Counted from the first letter of the stretch, positions 54,079-63,392 are shown. The stretch: 64,000 nucleotides of DNA from Aquificota bacterium (GCA_013153495.1 JAADEH010000006.1:1-64000); one strand, 5' to 3'. Notes: generated from the letters alone by a model not told the origin. A program made the numbers and translations.

Positions 54079-56058
54079 TCAGAACATGTAAGCAACGTTT
54101 AGGTAGAAACTTCTGCCCGGTTCGGGAACCTTTGTGCCCGTGGAGAAGGGATTTCTCAGATAAGAGAGATGCTCGTAGTAAAACTTATCAAAGAGGTTTT
54201 CAACCCCCACAATCACCCGAAAGCCCTTATACTCACCCCCTGCTTTCAGGTTTACAATTCCCCAGCCGGAGGTTTTGGTTTCATTCAGGTCGCTGTCCAC
54301 CTTGTTCTGAGTAGCCTGTGCCAAGAGTTCAGCCTCTCCGAAGTAGGTTCCGGTATCGTATCTGAGAGCGAGCCTTCCTTTGAGCGGAGGTATCTCCGCA
54401 AGGTCCGAGTCGTAAATATTTTTCGCGGGGTCCGTGTCCTTTTTCCCCCTGACGTAGGAAATGCCACCGTCCAAGAATAAAGTTCCCGTGAGAGCAAAAG
54501 TAGCCCTCGCCTCACCGCCGTATAGCTGAGCGTCAACATTTGTGTAAGACATTGCCCTGTCCCCGGAAACGAGGTTGTTGATTTCTCTCTGCTCATACAC
54601 GGTTATGTAATCCTTTACGTAGCTGTAAAAAGCTGAGACGCTTAAATTTACCCTGGAGGACTTCCAGTTAACGCCGAGGTCTATCTCCGTATTCTTTGCG
54701 GGTTTAAGTTTGGGGTTTCCCACCCAATCGGGTTGGGTCATCATCCTGTCCAAGGCAAAGTATCTCTCCTGAGCGTCCGGCACCCTTACCGAGTATCCCA
54801 GACCTGCAAAAAGCTCAAGCCCTTTCCTTACCTGATAAAGGAGCTGAATGTTACCCGAAGGGTATGTATCGCTTTCCGATGTGTCTCTCGTGCTGTGGTA
54901 TGCGTAATAGAGGATTGTATTCGCTTTGCTTTTGTCTGCCTTAGTTTCCGTTGCATCGAGTCTCGCCCCTGCTATCAGCCTCAGTCGTTTCGTTAGGGTT
55001 TTTCTATACTCTCCGAATATGCCCAAGTTTGTAAGGTCCACATCGGGTATGGTCCACTGGGTTGACATTCCCATCTTGGTTTTAGACTTCCAGTTCCAGG
55101 TAAAAGCCTCAAGACCTACGGTAAAGTTCCTCCAATCGTATTTGACCTTAGCTCCGTAGGTTTTTGACTTTGCGGTGGTTTCCATAAACGTGGGGTTGAC
55201 CCTCTTTGCGTTGTTCATAAGGTGGTCAACGTATGAGTAGTAAGCCTGAGCGCTGAACCCCCCTCTCTTGATTAGCAGGTTGAGCCTATCCGCATCATCT
55301 TTGGGAGAGTCCATCATCAGGTATGGATACAGAACGTGCCTTGCCCTCTGAGCGGTATAGGAAAGCTCAAGCAGTGTATCTTTGTCAGGTTTGAACCCCA
55401 GCTTTGTCCATGCGGTGCTTATGTTAAAAGCGGAAGCGTCCTTCTCACTGGGTTTGTAAGCGTTGGGACCGGTAGGATACTCGGTAAACTTCTTTCCCTC
55501 ACCTGTTTCGTATGGTTTCGAATACCTGTAAGAGTATCCCACCATTCCGTAAAACTTTCCTTTCCCGTAAGAGACGTTAAAGGAGGGATTGAAGTAAGAA
55601 AAAGAACCGGCTCCGAGATTAATCTTCCCGTGCAGACCTTCCTTAGGACGAATGGTTTTTATGTTTACCGTTCCTCCCAAACTTCCGTAGTTTCTCACGT
55701 CAAAGGGACCTTTTACTACCTCTATCTTTTCCACTTCCGCAAAATCTATGTGGAATATGGGAGGGTCCATACGGTTGGGGCAGGCATTGTATATTCTCGC
55801 CCCGTCGAACAAAACGTTGATATTTGAACGCTGAAATCCCCTTATAACCACATCGTTAGCTATACCACCCTTTCTGAGCTTCCATACACCCTCCATCTTG
55901 GACAGAGCTTCTCCGGGGTCTTTGGCAAAACTCTCCCTTACTTCCCTCTCAGTCAGCACTTCCCTTTTGGACCTAACCTCAACCTCTTCGAGCAGAACTT
56001 CCTGAGCGAGGGACACCGACAGGGGAGCTAACAACAGCAGAACCAGCTTGCCTTTCAT
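54079..56058 (-). CDS. TonB-dependent receptor with OprC-type copper ligands
   Basis: Outer-membrane active transporter of 659 residues. A signal peptide (1-18) precedes the TonB-box-like EVEVRSKRE and the plug with GDVVIRG-type sequence (NDVVIRGFQRSNINVLFDG), then a 22-strand barrel ending in a terminal aromatic residue (VAYMF). The plug has C93-P-N-R-M97 in NACPNRMDPP, and the barrel has H279-L-M281 in YVDHLMNN. Both match the CxxxM and HxM copper ligands reported for OprC, the TonB copper receptor family. Divergent from exbB-exbD-tonB, which would energise it. Confidence 0.88.
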   Translation of the reverse strand: MKGKLVLLLLAPLSVSLAQEVLLEEVEVRSKREVLTEREVRESFAKDPGEALSKMEGVWKLRKGGIANDVVIRGFQRSNINVLFDGARIYNACPNRMDPPIFHIDFAEVEKIEVVKGPFDVRNYGSLGGTVNIKTIRPKEGLHGKINLGAGSFSYFNPSFNVSYGKGKFYGMVGYSYRYSKPYETGEGKKFTEYPTGPNAYKPSEKDASAFNISTAWTKLGFKPDKDTLLELSYTAQRARHVLYPYLMMDSPKDDADRLNLLIKRGGFSAQAYYSYVDHLMNNAKRVNPTFMETTAKSKTYGAKVKYDWRNFTVGLEAFTWNWKSKTKMGMSTQWTIPDVDLTNLGIFGEYRKTLTKRLRLIAGARLDATETKADKSKANTILYYAYHSTRDTSESDTYPSGNIQLLYQVRKGLELFAGLGYSVRVPDAQERYFALDRMMTQPDWVGNPKLKPAKNTEIDLGVNWKSSRVNLSVSAFYSYVKDYITVYEQREINNLVSGDRAMSYTNVDAQLYGGEARATFALTGTLFLDGGISYVRGKKDTDPAKNIYDSDLAEIPPLKGRLALRYDTGTYFGEAELLAQATQNKVDSDLNETKTSGWGIVNLKAGGEYKGFRVIVGVENLFDKFYYEHLSYLRNPFSTGTKVPEPGRSFYLNVAYMF

Positions 56059-56108
56059 GGCATATACCTCCTCTCATGTATTGGATTTGAGCAAGGTTTC
56101 TTAAAGGA

Positions 56109-56128
56109 CCCCCTCCCCGTAGAGGGGG
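56109..56128. promoter_or_regulatory. GC hairpin in the leader of the TonB-dependent receptor
   Basis: CCCCCTC at 56109-56115 and GAGGGGG at 56122-56128 form a perfect 7-bp stem around a 6-base loop, 51 bases upstream of the receptor ATG. It is not followed by a U-tract on either strand. A TATAAT at 56198-56203 on the minus strand may be the -10 of this leader. No known riboswitch core was recognised. Confidence 0.4.
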
Positions 56129-56242
56129 AGAGGAGGGCAGGAGAGTGAAGGGAGGAAGCTCTCTTTCCCATGTTAATACTCCGTTAAAATCATCAAAATT
56201 ATAACATGAATTTAACGTGAATTTTCTCATAAAATTAACAGT

Positions 56243-56668
56243 ATGGAAGGGATAAAGGAAGCGGTGGAATACGGTGTGATAGGTATCCTCGTGCTTATGA
56301 GTATTCTCTCAGTGGGTATAGCCATAGAGAGGTGGCTGTTCTTCAGAAGCGTTGATATTCTTTCATACAACAGCAAACAGAAACTTGAGATAGATTTAAC
56401 CAGGGGACTTCACCTGATAGCTACCGTGGGGTCAAACGCCCCCTACGTGGGACTCTTGGGAACGGTTCTCGGGATAATGCTTACCTTTTACACCATAGGT
56501 GTCCAGGGTTTTGTCAGCACAAAGGAAATAATGGTAGGTCTTGCCCTGGCTCTGAAGGCAACTGCGGTGGGACTGCTGGTAGCCATACCCTCGGTAGTCC
56601 TATACAACCTCCTTCTTAGAAAGGTTCGTGTTCTCCTCGCCCTGTGGGAGGCTAAGAATGGAGGATAG
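56243..56668 (+). CDS. exbB: ExbB/TolQ-family proton channel
   Basis: Proton-conducting subunit of the TonB energising complex, 141 residues, about 60 percent of a typical ExbB and so a short form. Three membrane segments: about 11-28, 58-82 and 93-115, with the APYVGLLGTVLGIM and ALKATAVGLLVAIPSVVLYN signatures of MotA/TolQ/ExbB. First gene of a six-gene plus-strand run divergent from the receptor. Confidence 0.9.
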   Translation: MEGIKEAVEYGVIGILVLMSILSVGIAIERWLFFRSVDILSYNSKQKLEIDLTRGLHLIATVGSNAPYVGLLGTVLGIMLTFYTIGVQGFVSTKEIMVGLALALKATAVGLLVAIPSVVLYNLLLRKVRVLLALWEAKNGG

Positions 56669-57038
56669 GGAGTTCGACTACATAAACGTCATACCCCTCG
56701 TGGATATAATGCTCGTTCTCCTTACCGTAGTGCTCACCACTGCAACCTTTATGGTTCAGGGAGAAATCCCTGTAAACTTGCCTTCCGCAGAGAGCGCTAA
56801 GCAGAAAGCAACCCACGAGGTGATAAACATATCCATAGACTCAAAGGGAAAGCTCTACTTTCAGGGTAAGGAAACGGACCTCGACTCACTGAAAGGGGAA
56901 CTGTTACGAATGCCCAAGGAAACTCAGGTAAACATAAGAGCGGACAAAAAGGTTGAGTTAGAAGCCTTTATAAAAGTCATAGACCTGCTAAACAGCTTGG
57001 GAATGAAAAACGTGAGCGTCGTGGTGCTAAAGGAATGA
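56658..57038 (+). CDS. exbD: ExbD/TolR-family protein
   Basis: Bitopic partner of ExbB, 126 residues from ATG 56658. The frame is open from 56628, but only the ATG at 56658 starts the ExbD pattern (DREFDYINVIPLVDIMLVLLTVVL), whose membrane Asp (VDIMLVLL) is the proton-accepting residue. It overlaps exbB by 11 bases and tonB by 4. Confidence 0.92.
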   Translation: MEDREFDYINVIPLVDIMLVLLTVVLTTATFMVQGEIPVNLPSAESAKQKATHEVINISIDSKGKLYFQGKETDLDSLKGELLRMPKETQVNIRADKKVELEAFIKVIDLLNSLGMKNVSVVVLKE

Positions 57039-57826
57039 GGTTAATTGCGGGACTCCTCGTCTCGGTGGTTTTGCATCTCGGACTCCTCTATGCTTTCTCC
57101 AAGATAGATTTCAAAAGGGAAAAGCAAGAGGTCAGGCAAGTAAATGTATCCTTTCTGAAGATAGAGGAGGAGGTTCGAAAGAAGAAAGTTGAAAAAGTTG
57201 AGGTGGTTAAAAAAGTTAAAAGAGAGAAAAGGAGAATAATTAAGAAGACCCCTGCAAAGAGAAAAAAACTTGCTAAGAAGGTTTCAAAGCCCGAGAGAGA
57301 AAAGCCCAAACAATTTCCCCAGCCAAAAAAAACTCAACCGAAGGTTCTACCTGAAGAAAACTCCCGTCAAAAGGAGATAAGAGAACCCAAGGTGCAAACC
57401 ACAGAGCTTGAACCCACAACGGAAACCACACGAACTTATGCTAAAACTTACAGCCAAGATTACGGAGGCTTGGACAACTTTCCCGTAGGTATAGGTGAGG
57501 AGGAAGAGGAGGAGGAGTTTGAAGAGTCTTATGAAAACTACGAAGAGGAGTTTGCCCAGGAAAATTTGAAAAAGATAAGGGACATAGTCCAGCGCTACAT
57601 ATCCTACCCGCCCATAGCCCGCAGGATGGGTTGGGAAGGGACGGTGGTAGTTAAGTTTAAGCTCACGCCGGAAGGAGCCGTTCAGGACTCCGAGGTGGAA
57701 GAAAGTTCAGGTTACGAAATCCTTGACAAGAATGCCCTTCAGGTGATAAGCAGAGCTTCCTCGGAGTTCCCCAAGCCGAGGCAAACGGTCGTGGTAGTTG
57801 TGCCCATAAAGTATAAGCTGGAATAA
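57035..57826 (+). CDS. tonB: TonB energy-transducing protein
   Basis: Periplasm-spanning transducer of 263 residues. One N-terminal TM (about 3-21), a long Lys/Pro/Glu spacer (about 40-160), and the TonB C-terminal domain near 190-263 (YISYPPIARRMGWEGTVVVKFKLTPEG and the final strands). Partner of the adjacent receptor by position. It is followed after 10 bases by murE. Confidence 0.92.
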   Translation: MRLIAGLLVSVVLHLGLLYAFSKIDFKREKQEVRQVNVSFLKIEEEVRKKKVEKVEVVKKVKREKRRIIKKTPAKRKKLAKKVSKPEREKPKQFPQPKKTQPKVLPEENSRQKEIREPKVQTTELEPTTETTRTYAKTYSQDYGGLDNFPVGIGEEEEEEEFEESYENYEEEFAQENLKKIRDIVQRYISYPPIARRMGWEGTVVVKFKLTPEGAVQDSEVEESSGYEILDKNALQVISRASSEFPKPRQTVVVVVPIKYKLE

Positions 57827-57836
57827 AATCTCTTTG

Positions 57837-59240
57837 ATGGCTGTTCCCGCAGAGCTGAAAGACCTCTTAAAGAAAGCGAAGGGAATAACCTCCAATTCGA
57901 AGGAGGTGGAGGAGGGATTTATCTTTTTTGCCATAAAGGGGAGCACCTTTGACGGACACGACTTCGTGGAGGAGGCTTTAGAAAGGGGAGCACTGTGTGC
58001 GGTGGTGGAAAGGGAACTGAACCTCCCGAAAACCCTGAAAGTTCCCAGCACGAGGGAAGCTCTCGGGGAAAGTGCCCATCTCTTTTTCGGGAAGCCCTCG
58101 GAAAAGCTCAAGGTCGTAGGAATTACGGGAACCAACGGCAAAACAACCACCTCTTACATAGTCGAGACAATACTCAAAACCGCAGGCTACAAACCGGGAC
58201 TCTTGGGGACAATCCAATACCGCTTAGGGGAGGAAGTTCTCGGCTCCGGCAGAACCACACCAGACGCAGTAACCTGGCACAGCACCCTTGCGGAGATACT
58301 CAGCAGAGGGGGAACGCACGCGGTTGCGGAAATATCCTCTCACGCCCTGGACCAACTCAGAGTTTGGGGAACGGTCTTTGAAGGTGTGATATTCACCAAC
58401 CTCTCCCAGGACCACCTCGATTATCACGGAGACATGGAGTCATACTTTAAAGCGAAGCTTTCTTTATTTAGAGATTATAAATACCGCTTCGCGGTGATAA
58501 ATGCGGACGATGCCTACGGAAGGAGAATTTTAAAGGAAGCCCGTGGGGAAGTCCTCACCTACGGAAAGGAGGGGGAACTCAGGATACTCAACTTTGAAAC
58601 CGGCTTTGAGGGTTCCACTATAAAGCTGGAGCTAAGGGGCAAGACCTACACCTTCAAAAGCAATCTCATAGGTGAGTTTCAAGCCTACAACCTGTCCGCA
58701 GGAATAGGGTATGCCTTTATGGAGGGGATTGACCCGGACGCTATCTCGCAGGCTTTGAAAAAAGTCTCCGTTCCCGGAAGGTTCGAGGTTCACCGCTCCG
58801 ACAGGGGTTTTATAGCAATAGTTGATTACGCTCACACGCCCGATGCGATAGACAACGTCCTCAGAACCGCCCGTAAGCTTGCAAAAGGCAGACTAATTAC
58901 GGTTTTCGGTGCGGGAGGAAACAGAGACAGAACCAAAAGACCTCTTATGGGAAAGTTCGCCCAAAAATGGAGCGACATAATAATCCTTACCTCCGACAAC
59001 CCCAGAGACGAAGACCCACAAGCCATAATAGAGGACATACTTAGGGGAATAGAGGACAAAAACAAGGTAAAAGTAATCCCCGATAGAAAAGAAGCCATAG
59101 AGGTAGCTCTGTCCTCAGCCGGTGAAGGGGACATAGTAGCGGTTTTAGGAAAGGGTCATGAGGACTATCAGGAAATTAAAGGGGTAAAATATCCCTTCAA
59201 CGATGCTCAGGTGATTGAAGAATTCCTTCAGAGGAGGTAG
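57837..59240 (+). CDS. murE: UDP-MurNAc-tripeptide synthetase
   Basis: Adds the third amino acid to UDP-MurNAc-L-Ala-D-Glu. The Mur-ligase ATP motif is GITGTNGKTTT. The 467-residue protein has the three Mur-ligase domains. In the substrate region SDNPRDEDP corresponds to the DNPR motif of meso-diaminopimelate-adding MurE. ATG 57837 is preferred to TTG 57834. It lies in the exbB-tonB run by 10-base spacing, a link between envelope energy and wall synthesis that may be only positional. Confidence 0.94.
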   Translation: MAVPAELKDLLKKAKGITSNSKEVEEGFIFFAIKGSTFDGHDFVEEALERGALCAVVERELNLPKTLKVPSTREALGESAHLFFGKPSEKLKVVGITGTNGKTTTSYIVETILKTAGYKPGLLGTIQYRLGEEVLGSGRTTPDAVTWHSTLAEILSRGGTHAVAEISSHALDQLRVWGTVFEGVIFTNLSQDHLDYHGDMESYFKAKLSLFRDYKYRFAVINADDAYGRRILKEARGEVLTYGKEGELRILNFETGFEGSTIKLELRGKTYTFKSNLIGEFQAYNLSAGIGYAFMEGIDPDAISQALKKVSVPGRFEVHRSDRGFIAIVDYAHTPDAIDNVLRTARKLAKGRLITVFGAGGNRDRTKRPLMGKFAQKWSDIIILTSDNPRDEDPQAIIEDILRGIEDKNKVKVIPDRKEAIEVALSSAGEGDIVAVLGKGHEDYQEIKGVKYPFNDAQVIEEFLQRR

Positions 59241-59242
59241 TA

Positions 59243-59506
59243 ATGTCCTGCGACTTTGAAACCCTCTACTACAACGTTAAACAGGAACTATTGGAAGTAT
59301 TCAGAGATGCCGAAAAACCCGTTCCGAGGGTGAAGATAAAGGACTTAAAATCCGCAAGGATATGCGGACTCGTTAATCTCGCCAAAATGGTTCTTTACCT
59401 CGAAAGCCTCGGAATAGTTATGGTAGTGAATAAAGACGAGCATTACCAGAACTGGGAGATAGACATACAGGCTCAGGTTCTCGATGTTCTTTTTGAACAG
59501 ATATGA
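59243..59506 (+). CDS. Hypothetical 87-residue protein
   Basis: A short ORF two bases after murE and overlapping the phosphatase by ATGA. The sequence (LYYNVKQELLEVFRDAEKPVPRVKIKDLKSARICGLVNLAKMVLYLESLGIVMVV) has a winged-helix-like rhythm, but I recognise no family. No membrane segment. Coupled spacing on both sides supports its being translated. Confidence 0.7.
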   Translation: MSCDFETLYYNVKQELLEVFRDAEKPVPRVKIKDLKSARICGLVNLAKMVLYLESLGIVMVVNKDEHYQNWEIDIQAQVLDVLFEQI

Positions 59507-60108
59507 AGCGTATCTATCTCGTAAGACACGCTCAGAGCGAGTTTAACGAAAAGGGAATATTTCAGGGAAGGCTCGACAGCGACCTTACCCCCCTCGGTTT
59601 CGTTCAGGCAAGGATGGTGGCAAACTTCCTCGCAGGAGAAAACATAGAAGCCATTATCTCCTCACCCCAGCGGAGAGCTTACAAAACCGCCCTAACCATA
59701 GGAGATGTGCTCGGAATAGAGGTTGAGATAGACGAAAGGATAAGGGAGATGTCCTTCGGAGTTTTGGAAGGGAAGAACTTTTGGGAACTTTTTAATAATG
59801 AAAGGGATATGATGCTCAGCTGGCTGAAAAATCCCGTTAAAAATCCCCTCCCCACCCAAGAGCCTATGGAAAACTTCGAAAAGAGATTGCTCAGCTTTAT
59901 GGAGGACATTAAAAAAAGGAAGGAGGACCGCATAGCGGTGGTGGGACACGGGGGGACACTCCACGGGATAGTTTGCCTCGCTCTCGGTCTCGGTCTTGAA
60001 AGGCTCTGGCAGGTGCACATGGACAACACCGGAGTGTCCCTCCTTGAATTTGACGGTAGCTTCAGACTCGCATACCTCAACAAACTCTGCCACCTCAAGG
60101 AACGTTAG
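59503..60108 (+). CDS. Histidine phosphatase (phosphoglycerate mutase-like)
   Basis: A 201-residue histidine phosphatase. The phospho-acceptor is in LVRHAQSEFNEKG (RHA form), the second His in VVGHGGTLHG. The family includes cofactor-dependent phosphoglycerate mutase, alpha-ribazole phosphatase and the metal-independent phosphoserine phosphatase described from Hydrogenobacter thermophilus. Because that phosphatase comes from a related organism, serine biosynthesis is a reasonable guess, but the sequence alone does not decide. Confidence 0.85.
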   Translation: MKRIYLVRHAQSEFNEKGIFQGRLDSDLTPLGFVQARMVANFLAGENIEAIISSPQRRAYKTALTIGDVLGIEVEIDERIREMSFGVLEGKNFWELFNNERDMMLSWLKNPVKNPLPTQEPMENFEKRLLSFMEDIKKRKEDRIAVVGHGGTLHGIVCLALGLGLERLWQVHMDNTGVSLLEFDGSFRLAYLNKLCHLKER

Positions 60109-61291
60109 CTCTCACCCAGCTGAGTTCTATGCCGTTAACGCAAACCCCGTTCAAATAGCAATCCACATAATCCGACCATGTTCCGTTAGATGCTTCCGCA
60201 AACAATCTAACTCTATAAGAAGATGTAGGTGCCCAGCCACTGTTCCAGCCTATAGTTGTAAGGTCGGGGAATGTATAGGAACAGTTGGTGCAAGAGTTCA
60301 GCCACCCGTTCGTAAGCGTTATGTTCCATCTGGGGTCATTTATACCGTCCCAAACGTAAAAGTTATAGTTCTTGAGCGTATGCCCCACTATGCCGGGGTT
60401 CCAAGCATCCCAGTTGAGCGTCAGGTTTCCGCTCACAAAATTTTTGGTTGCGGTGCCTGTGTATTGGTTCGGCTTTTTGCAGGTTCTATTGTTGAAGGTT
60501 GTATAAACCGCTTCTATGCCTACATCACCGTCAAAATCGTATGCATACAGCCACCCTCCACGTCCTGCGAGGGAGTCAGGTATAACCTTTTTTAAGTTAA
60601 CCGTTGGCCCATCTCCTTCGCCTAAATAAGCTTGTGTTCCGTCCCAAAAGGACAAGTAAACTCCAAAGAAGTCAGGGTCTGTGCAGGTGAAGGTTGCGGT
60701 TGTGAGGTCAGCAGTTGAAGCACTGTTAAAGTCTATGTTCTGTGTCCTATTACCGTTAATTGTTAGAGTTTGTTTAAACACCTTTACGGAATTGTTGCTC
60801 GGGTCGTATTCTATAGCTATAAGGGAGCGAGTTTCTGGGTAAGCGGATATTGAGTAGGAGGTTACAGAAGTTCCCAAGTTGAACCAAGTCCTTCTCCAGA
60901 AGACGCTTACGCTGTTGTTTGGGTCGGTTTTATTCACATTTCCGCTTATGGTGAAAGGTGGACTTCCGCAAGGATAGGATATGCTGTTGATTTCGGAAGT
61001 TTCGGCTTGGAGTATGTAGCCTTTGTTATCAGTTTCACAAAATACCATCACGCCGTAAGAGCCGGAGGGGTTCGTTACGCTCAGAGTGTATCGAGTTTTG
61101 GTAGGGGATATAAAAGTTCCGCTTGGGGTTACATCCTGCCACTGCCCGGAACCGTCCTGAAAGGCTACGTAGTAAATTCCATTACCGAGTATTTCAACGG
61201 TAACCGTGCTTCCGCCTCCCGAACCGCCTCCGCATCCGCTCAAAAGTGCCCCTGCGGAAAATATAGCTCCTAACATTAGCAATTTCTTCAT
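60095..61291 (-). CDS. Secreted lipoprotein of unknown function
   Basis: A 398-residue lipoprotein from ATG 61291, chosen because AAGGAGG lies about 10 bases upstream; a longer frame runs to 61321. Lipobox LLSGC is followed by a Gly-rich GGGSGGGS linker. The rest is beta-rich, low in charge, and rich in Thr, Asn, Tyr and Trp, with two cysteine pairs near the C-terminus (NSCTNCSY). No family recognised; it looks like a surface or extracellular protein. It overlaps the convergent phosphatase by 14 bases. Confidence 0.75.
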   Translation of the reverse strand: MKKLLMLGAIFSAGALLSGCGGGSGGGSTVTVEILGNGIYYVAFQDGSGQWQDVTPSGTFISPTKTRYTLSVTNPSGSYGVMVFCETDNKGYILQAETSEINSISYPCGSPPFTISGNVNKTDPNNSVSVFWRRTWFNLGTSVTSYSISAYPETRSLIAIEYDPSNNSVKVFKQTLTINGNRTQNIDFNSASTADLTTATFTCTDPDFFGVYLSFWDGTQAYLGEGDGPTVNLKKVIPDSLAGRGGWLYAYDFDGDVGIEAVYTTFNNRTCKKPNQYTGTATKNFVSGNLTLNWDAWNPGIVGHTLKNYNFYVWDGINDPRWNITLTNGWLNSCTNCSYTFPDLTTIGWNSGWAPTSSYRVRLFAEASNGTWSDYVDCYLNGVCVNGIELSWVRANVP

Positions 61292-61378
61292 GGCTAAAAC
61301 CTCCTTTGGGATTGTTTTCACTTAGTTAGTGGCAGGTTTTTCCGGAAAGGTTCAAAGGAGGTTAAAAAAGTTTTGAAA

Positions 61379-62662
61379 TTATTCAGAAAAGAGAGGTTCT
61401 ATGCGGGTTCTTATCCACTTTGGGTCCCACCACTCGAGGGGGGTAACCTCGTATCCGTCTATGAGTATTCCGAAGTGCAGGTGGTCCCCGAAGGCAAGAC
61501 CTGTGGTGTCGGTAAAACCTATTATCTGTCCCTTTTTGACCGCATCTCCCTCTTTGACTTTGAAGTCCGCAAGGTGAGCATACAGGCTCATGAGTCCGTA
61601 TCCGTGGTCTATTATTACGGTGTTTCCGTATATGCCGAGGTCTCCTGCAAAGACCACGACTCCGTGATTGGAAGCCGGCACGGGAGCGTTTTTGACCGAA
61701 GCGAGGTCGTATCCCATGTGTCTGCTTTTACTTATCACCTTCCCGCCGTAAGTGTATGTTCTCTTCTCTCCGTATTTTGAAATGACTTTGCTGTTTTTCA
61801 TCTGTATGAAGGCTCCCTTCCAAAATCTCCGGTCGGAGGATTTACTCCCTATCTGAGCTATCTTCTTCTCGTTCTCTTCCCTGACCTCCTCGTTAACTTT
61901 CTTAAACAGCTTTACGAAGTCTTCTTCCTGCTCCCCACCGAGTATGGCATGAAGCTTGGGAAGTATAAGCTGTTCCTTGCCTTTTAGCTCAATTTTGAAA
62001 GACTGGAACCTATTTCTCTTTATTCCCGTGCCGAGAGGAATTACTGTCTTGTTGCCTACATTATCGACCGCCACCACCTTTATAGCGTCCTTCGGAGATG
62101 TATCCACCGGGACACCGAAGAGGACTATGTAGGTATTTTCCGATACCTCGTAGGACCTGAACTTTCTTCCTCCCACTTCCACATATAACTGCGCAGGCTC
62201 GCTGAGCTTTACCTTTATACCTCCTGAACCTCCCTGCAAAACTGTGTAAGGTGCGTAGGTTATGTTTACTCTCGGTGGCTGGGTATCTACAACGGAGTTG
62301 ACTTCAAAGGAGTCTTTGAGTATGAAGAACCTTCTTAGTTCAACTACTACCTTGGCACTGCCGTCCTTCAGACCGAGCTTTTTAGGCTGGACTGTGAAGG
62401 TTATTTCGTTGGTCCTCTGGGGTAGTTTGCCTTCGAAGATTATCACTTCCTTGCCGTCCTGAACCGCAAGGACTGTTATCTTTTCCACATAAGCCTTGGG
62501 AGTTATAACGAGGCTGACCTCCTTCTTGCGGGGGAGTTTTTCAAGAGCCTGAAGGTTTTTTACCTGCGGTTTGAGAAAGAAGAGATTGTAGAGAGTGAAG
62601 AGTATTATTGCAAAGAGTGCGAGAAATACGAAAGTTCTTATTAGCTTCTTAATTCCCTTCAT
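61379..62662 (-). CDS. M23-family peptidase (LytM-like)
   Basis: A 427-residue membrane-anchored metallopeptidase. N-terminal TM (about 7-30) and a large beta-rich periplasmic region (about 40-290) precede the M23 domain, whose zinc ligands show as SRHMGYDLAS (H-x3-D) and GDHLHFGI (HxH), with SKYGEKRTY preceding them. It cleaves peptide crosslinks of peptidoglycan, or acts as an activator if degenerate; here the ligands are complete. Overlaps prmA by 14 bases. Confidence 0.92.
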   Translation of the reverse strand: MKGIKKLIRTFVFLALFAIILFTLYNLFFLKPQVKNLQALEKLPRKKEVSLVITPKAYVEKITVLAVQDGKEVIIFEGKLPQRTNEITFTVQPKKLGLKDGSAKVVVELRRFFILKDSFEVNSVVDTQPPRVNITYAPYTVLQGGSGGIKVKLSEPAQLYVEVGGRKFRSYEVSENTYIVLFGVPVDTSPKDAIKVVAVDNVGNKTVIPLGTGIKRNRFQSFKIELKGKEQLILPKLHAILGGEQEEDFVKLFKKVNEEVREENEKKIAQIGSKSSDRRFWKGAFIQMKNSKVISKYGEKRTYTYGGKVISKSRHMGYDLASVKNAPVPASNHGVVVFAGDLGIYGNTVIIDHGYGLMSLYAHLADFKVKEGDAVKKGQIIGFTDTTGLAFGDHLHFGILIDGYEVTPLEWWDPKWIRTRIEPLFSE

Positions 62663-63392
62663 CTTTTACCACTATGCAGTGCCAGTTCTCCTCGGAGATT
62701 ATTCTATCCTCTTTGAGGTTCTCCCCGTGGAGCATTTCTAAGAACTTCTTCAGCTCATTCTCTTTGTATATTCCCGAGAATATTGCCACACTGCGGTATA
62801 GAGGGAGTATGTGAGTTAATTCCTCCTCGAATATATTAAGCTCCAAATTTGCCACCACTACATCGAAACTCTCTTCTACCTCCGAAGGTGTAGCGAGGCG
62901 AAACTCTATGTCCACTCCGTTAAGTTTTGAGTTTTCTAAACACGCCCGAAGGGCGTCCTTACTAACATCAATCCCTAAAACTCTTCCCGCTCCGAGCATC
63001 TTGGAAATTATGGCGAGCACTCCGCTACCGGTTCCCACGTCCAAGAGGCTGTCCCCTTCTCTGAGTTCCTCCTTGAGGGCTTTTATGCACAGGCGTGTGG
63101 TGGGGTGAAGCCCCGTTCCGAATGCCATTCCGGGGTTTATAAAAACGGGCTTTTTCCAAGGGGGCATTATGACGAAGTCCTCCACATCAACGGGTCCGAA
63201 GCTCTGTTTCCAGTTCTTCCAGTCCTCTCCGACTTCCTCTTCTCTGATGGGTTTCAGGTTTTCAAGGGGCTGGTAGGTGGCAAACTCGACGAGGTTTCCC
63301 TGTCTTTTGATAATTTCTAAGGGGACGCTCTGAGTTGCCAGAAGCTCTCCCAATTGTTCTTCGGTTAGGGTGTATATGTATCTTTTGGTCAT
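62649..63392 (-). CDS. prmA: Ribosomal protein L11 methyltransferase
   Basis: SAM-dependent methyltransferase for ribosomal protein L11. The SAM motif is LLDVGTGSGVLAII, and MAFGTGLHPTTRLC and VVANLELNIF match PrmA. At 247 residues it is slightly shorter than the E. coli enzyme, as in many thermophiles. It overlaps the M23 gene by 14 bases, so it lies in a coupled pair. Confidence 0.93.
   Translation of the reverse strand: MTKRYIYTLTEEQLGELLATQSVPLEIIKRQGNLVEFATYQPLENLKPIREEEVGEDWKNWKQSFGPVDVEDFVIMPPWKKPVFINPGMAFGTGLHPTTRLCIKALKEELREGDSLLDVGTGSGVLAIISKMLGAGRVLGIDVSKDALRACLENSKLNGVDIEFRLATPSEVEESFDVVVANLELNIFEEELTHILPLYRSVAIFSGIYKENELKKFLEMLHGENLKEDRIISEENWHCIVVKDEGN

Noticed and set aside
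56059-56242. Cobalamin riboswitch before the TonB-dependent receptor
   Set aside because: No B12-box-like core was found, and the receptor motifs point to copper.
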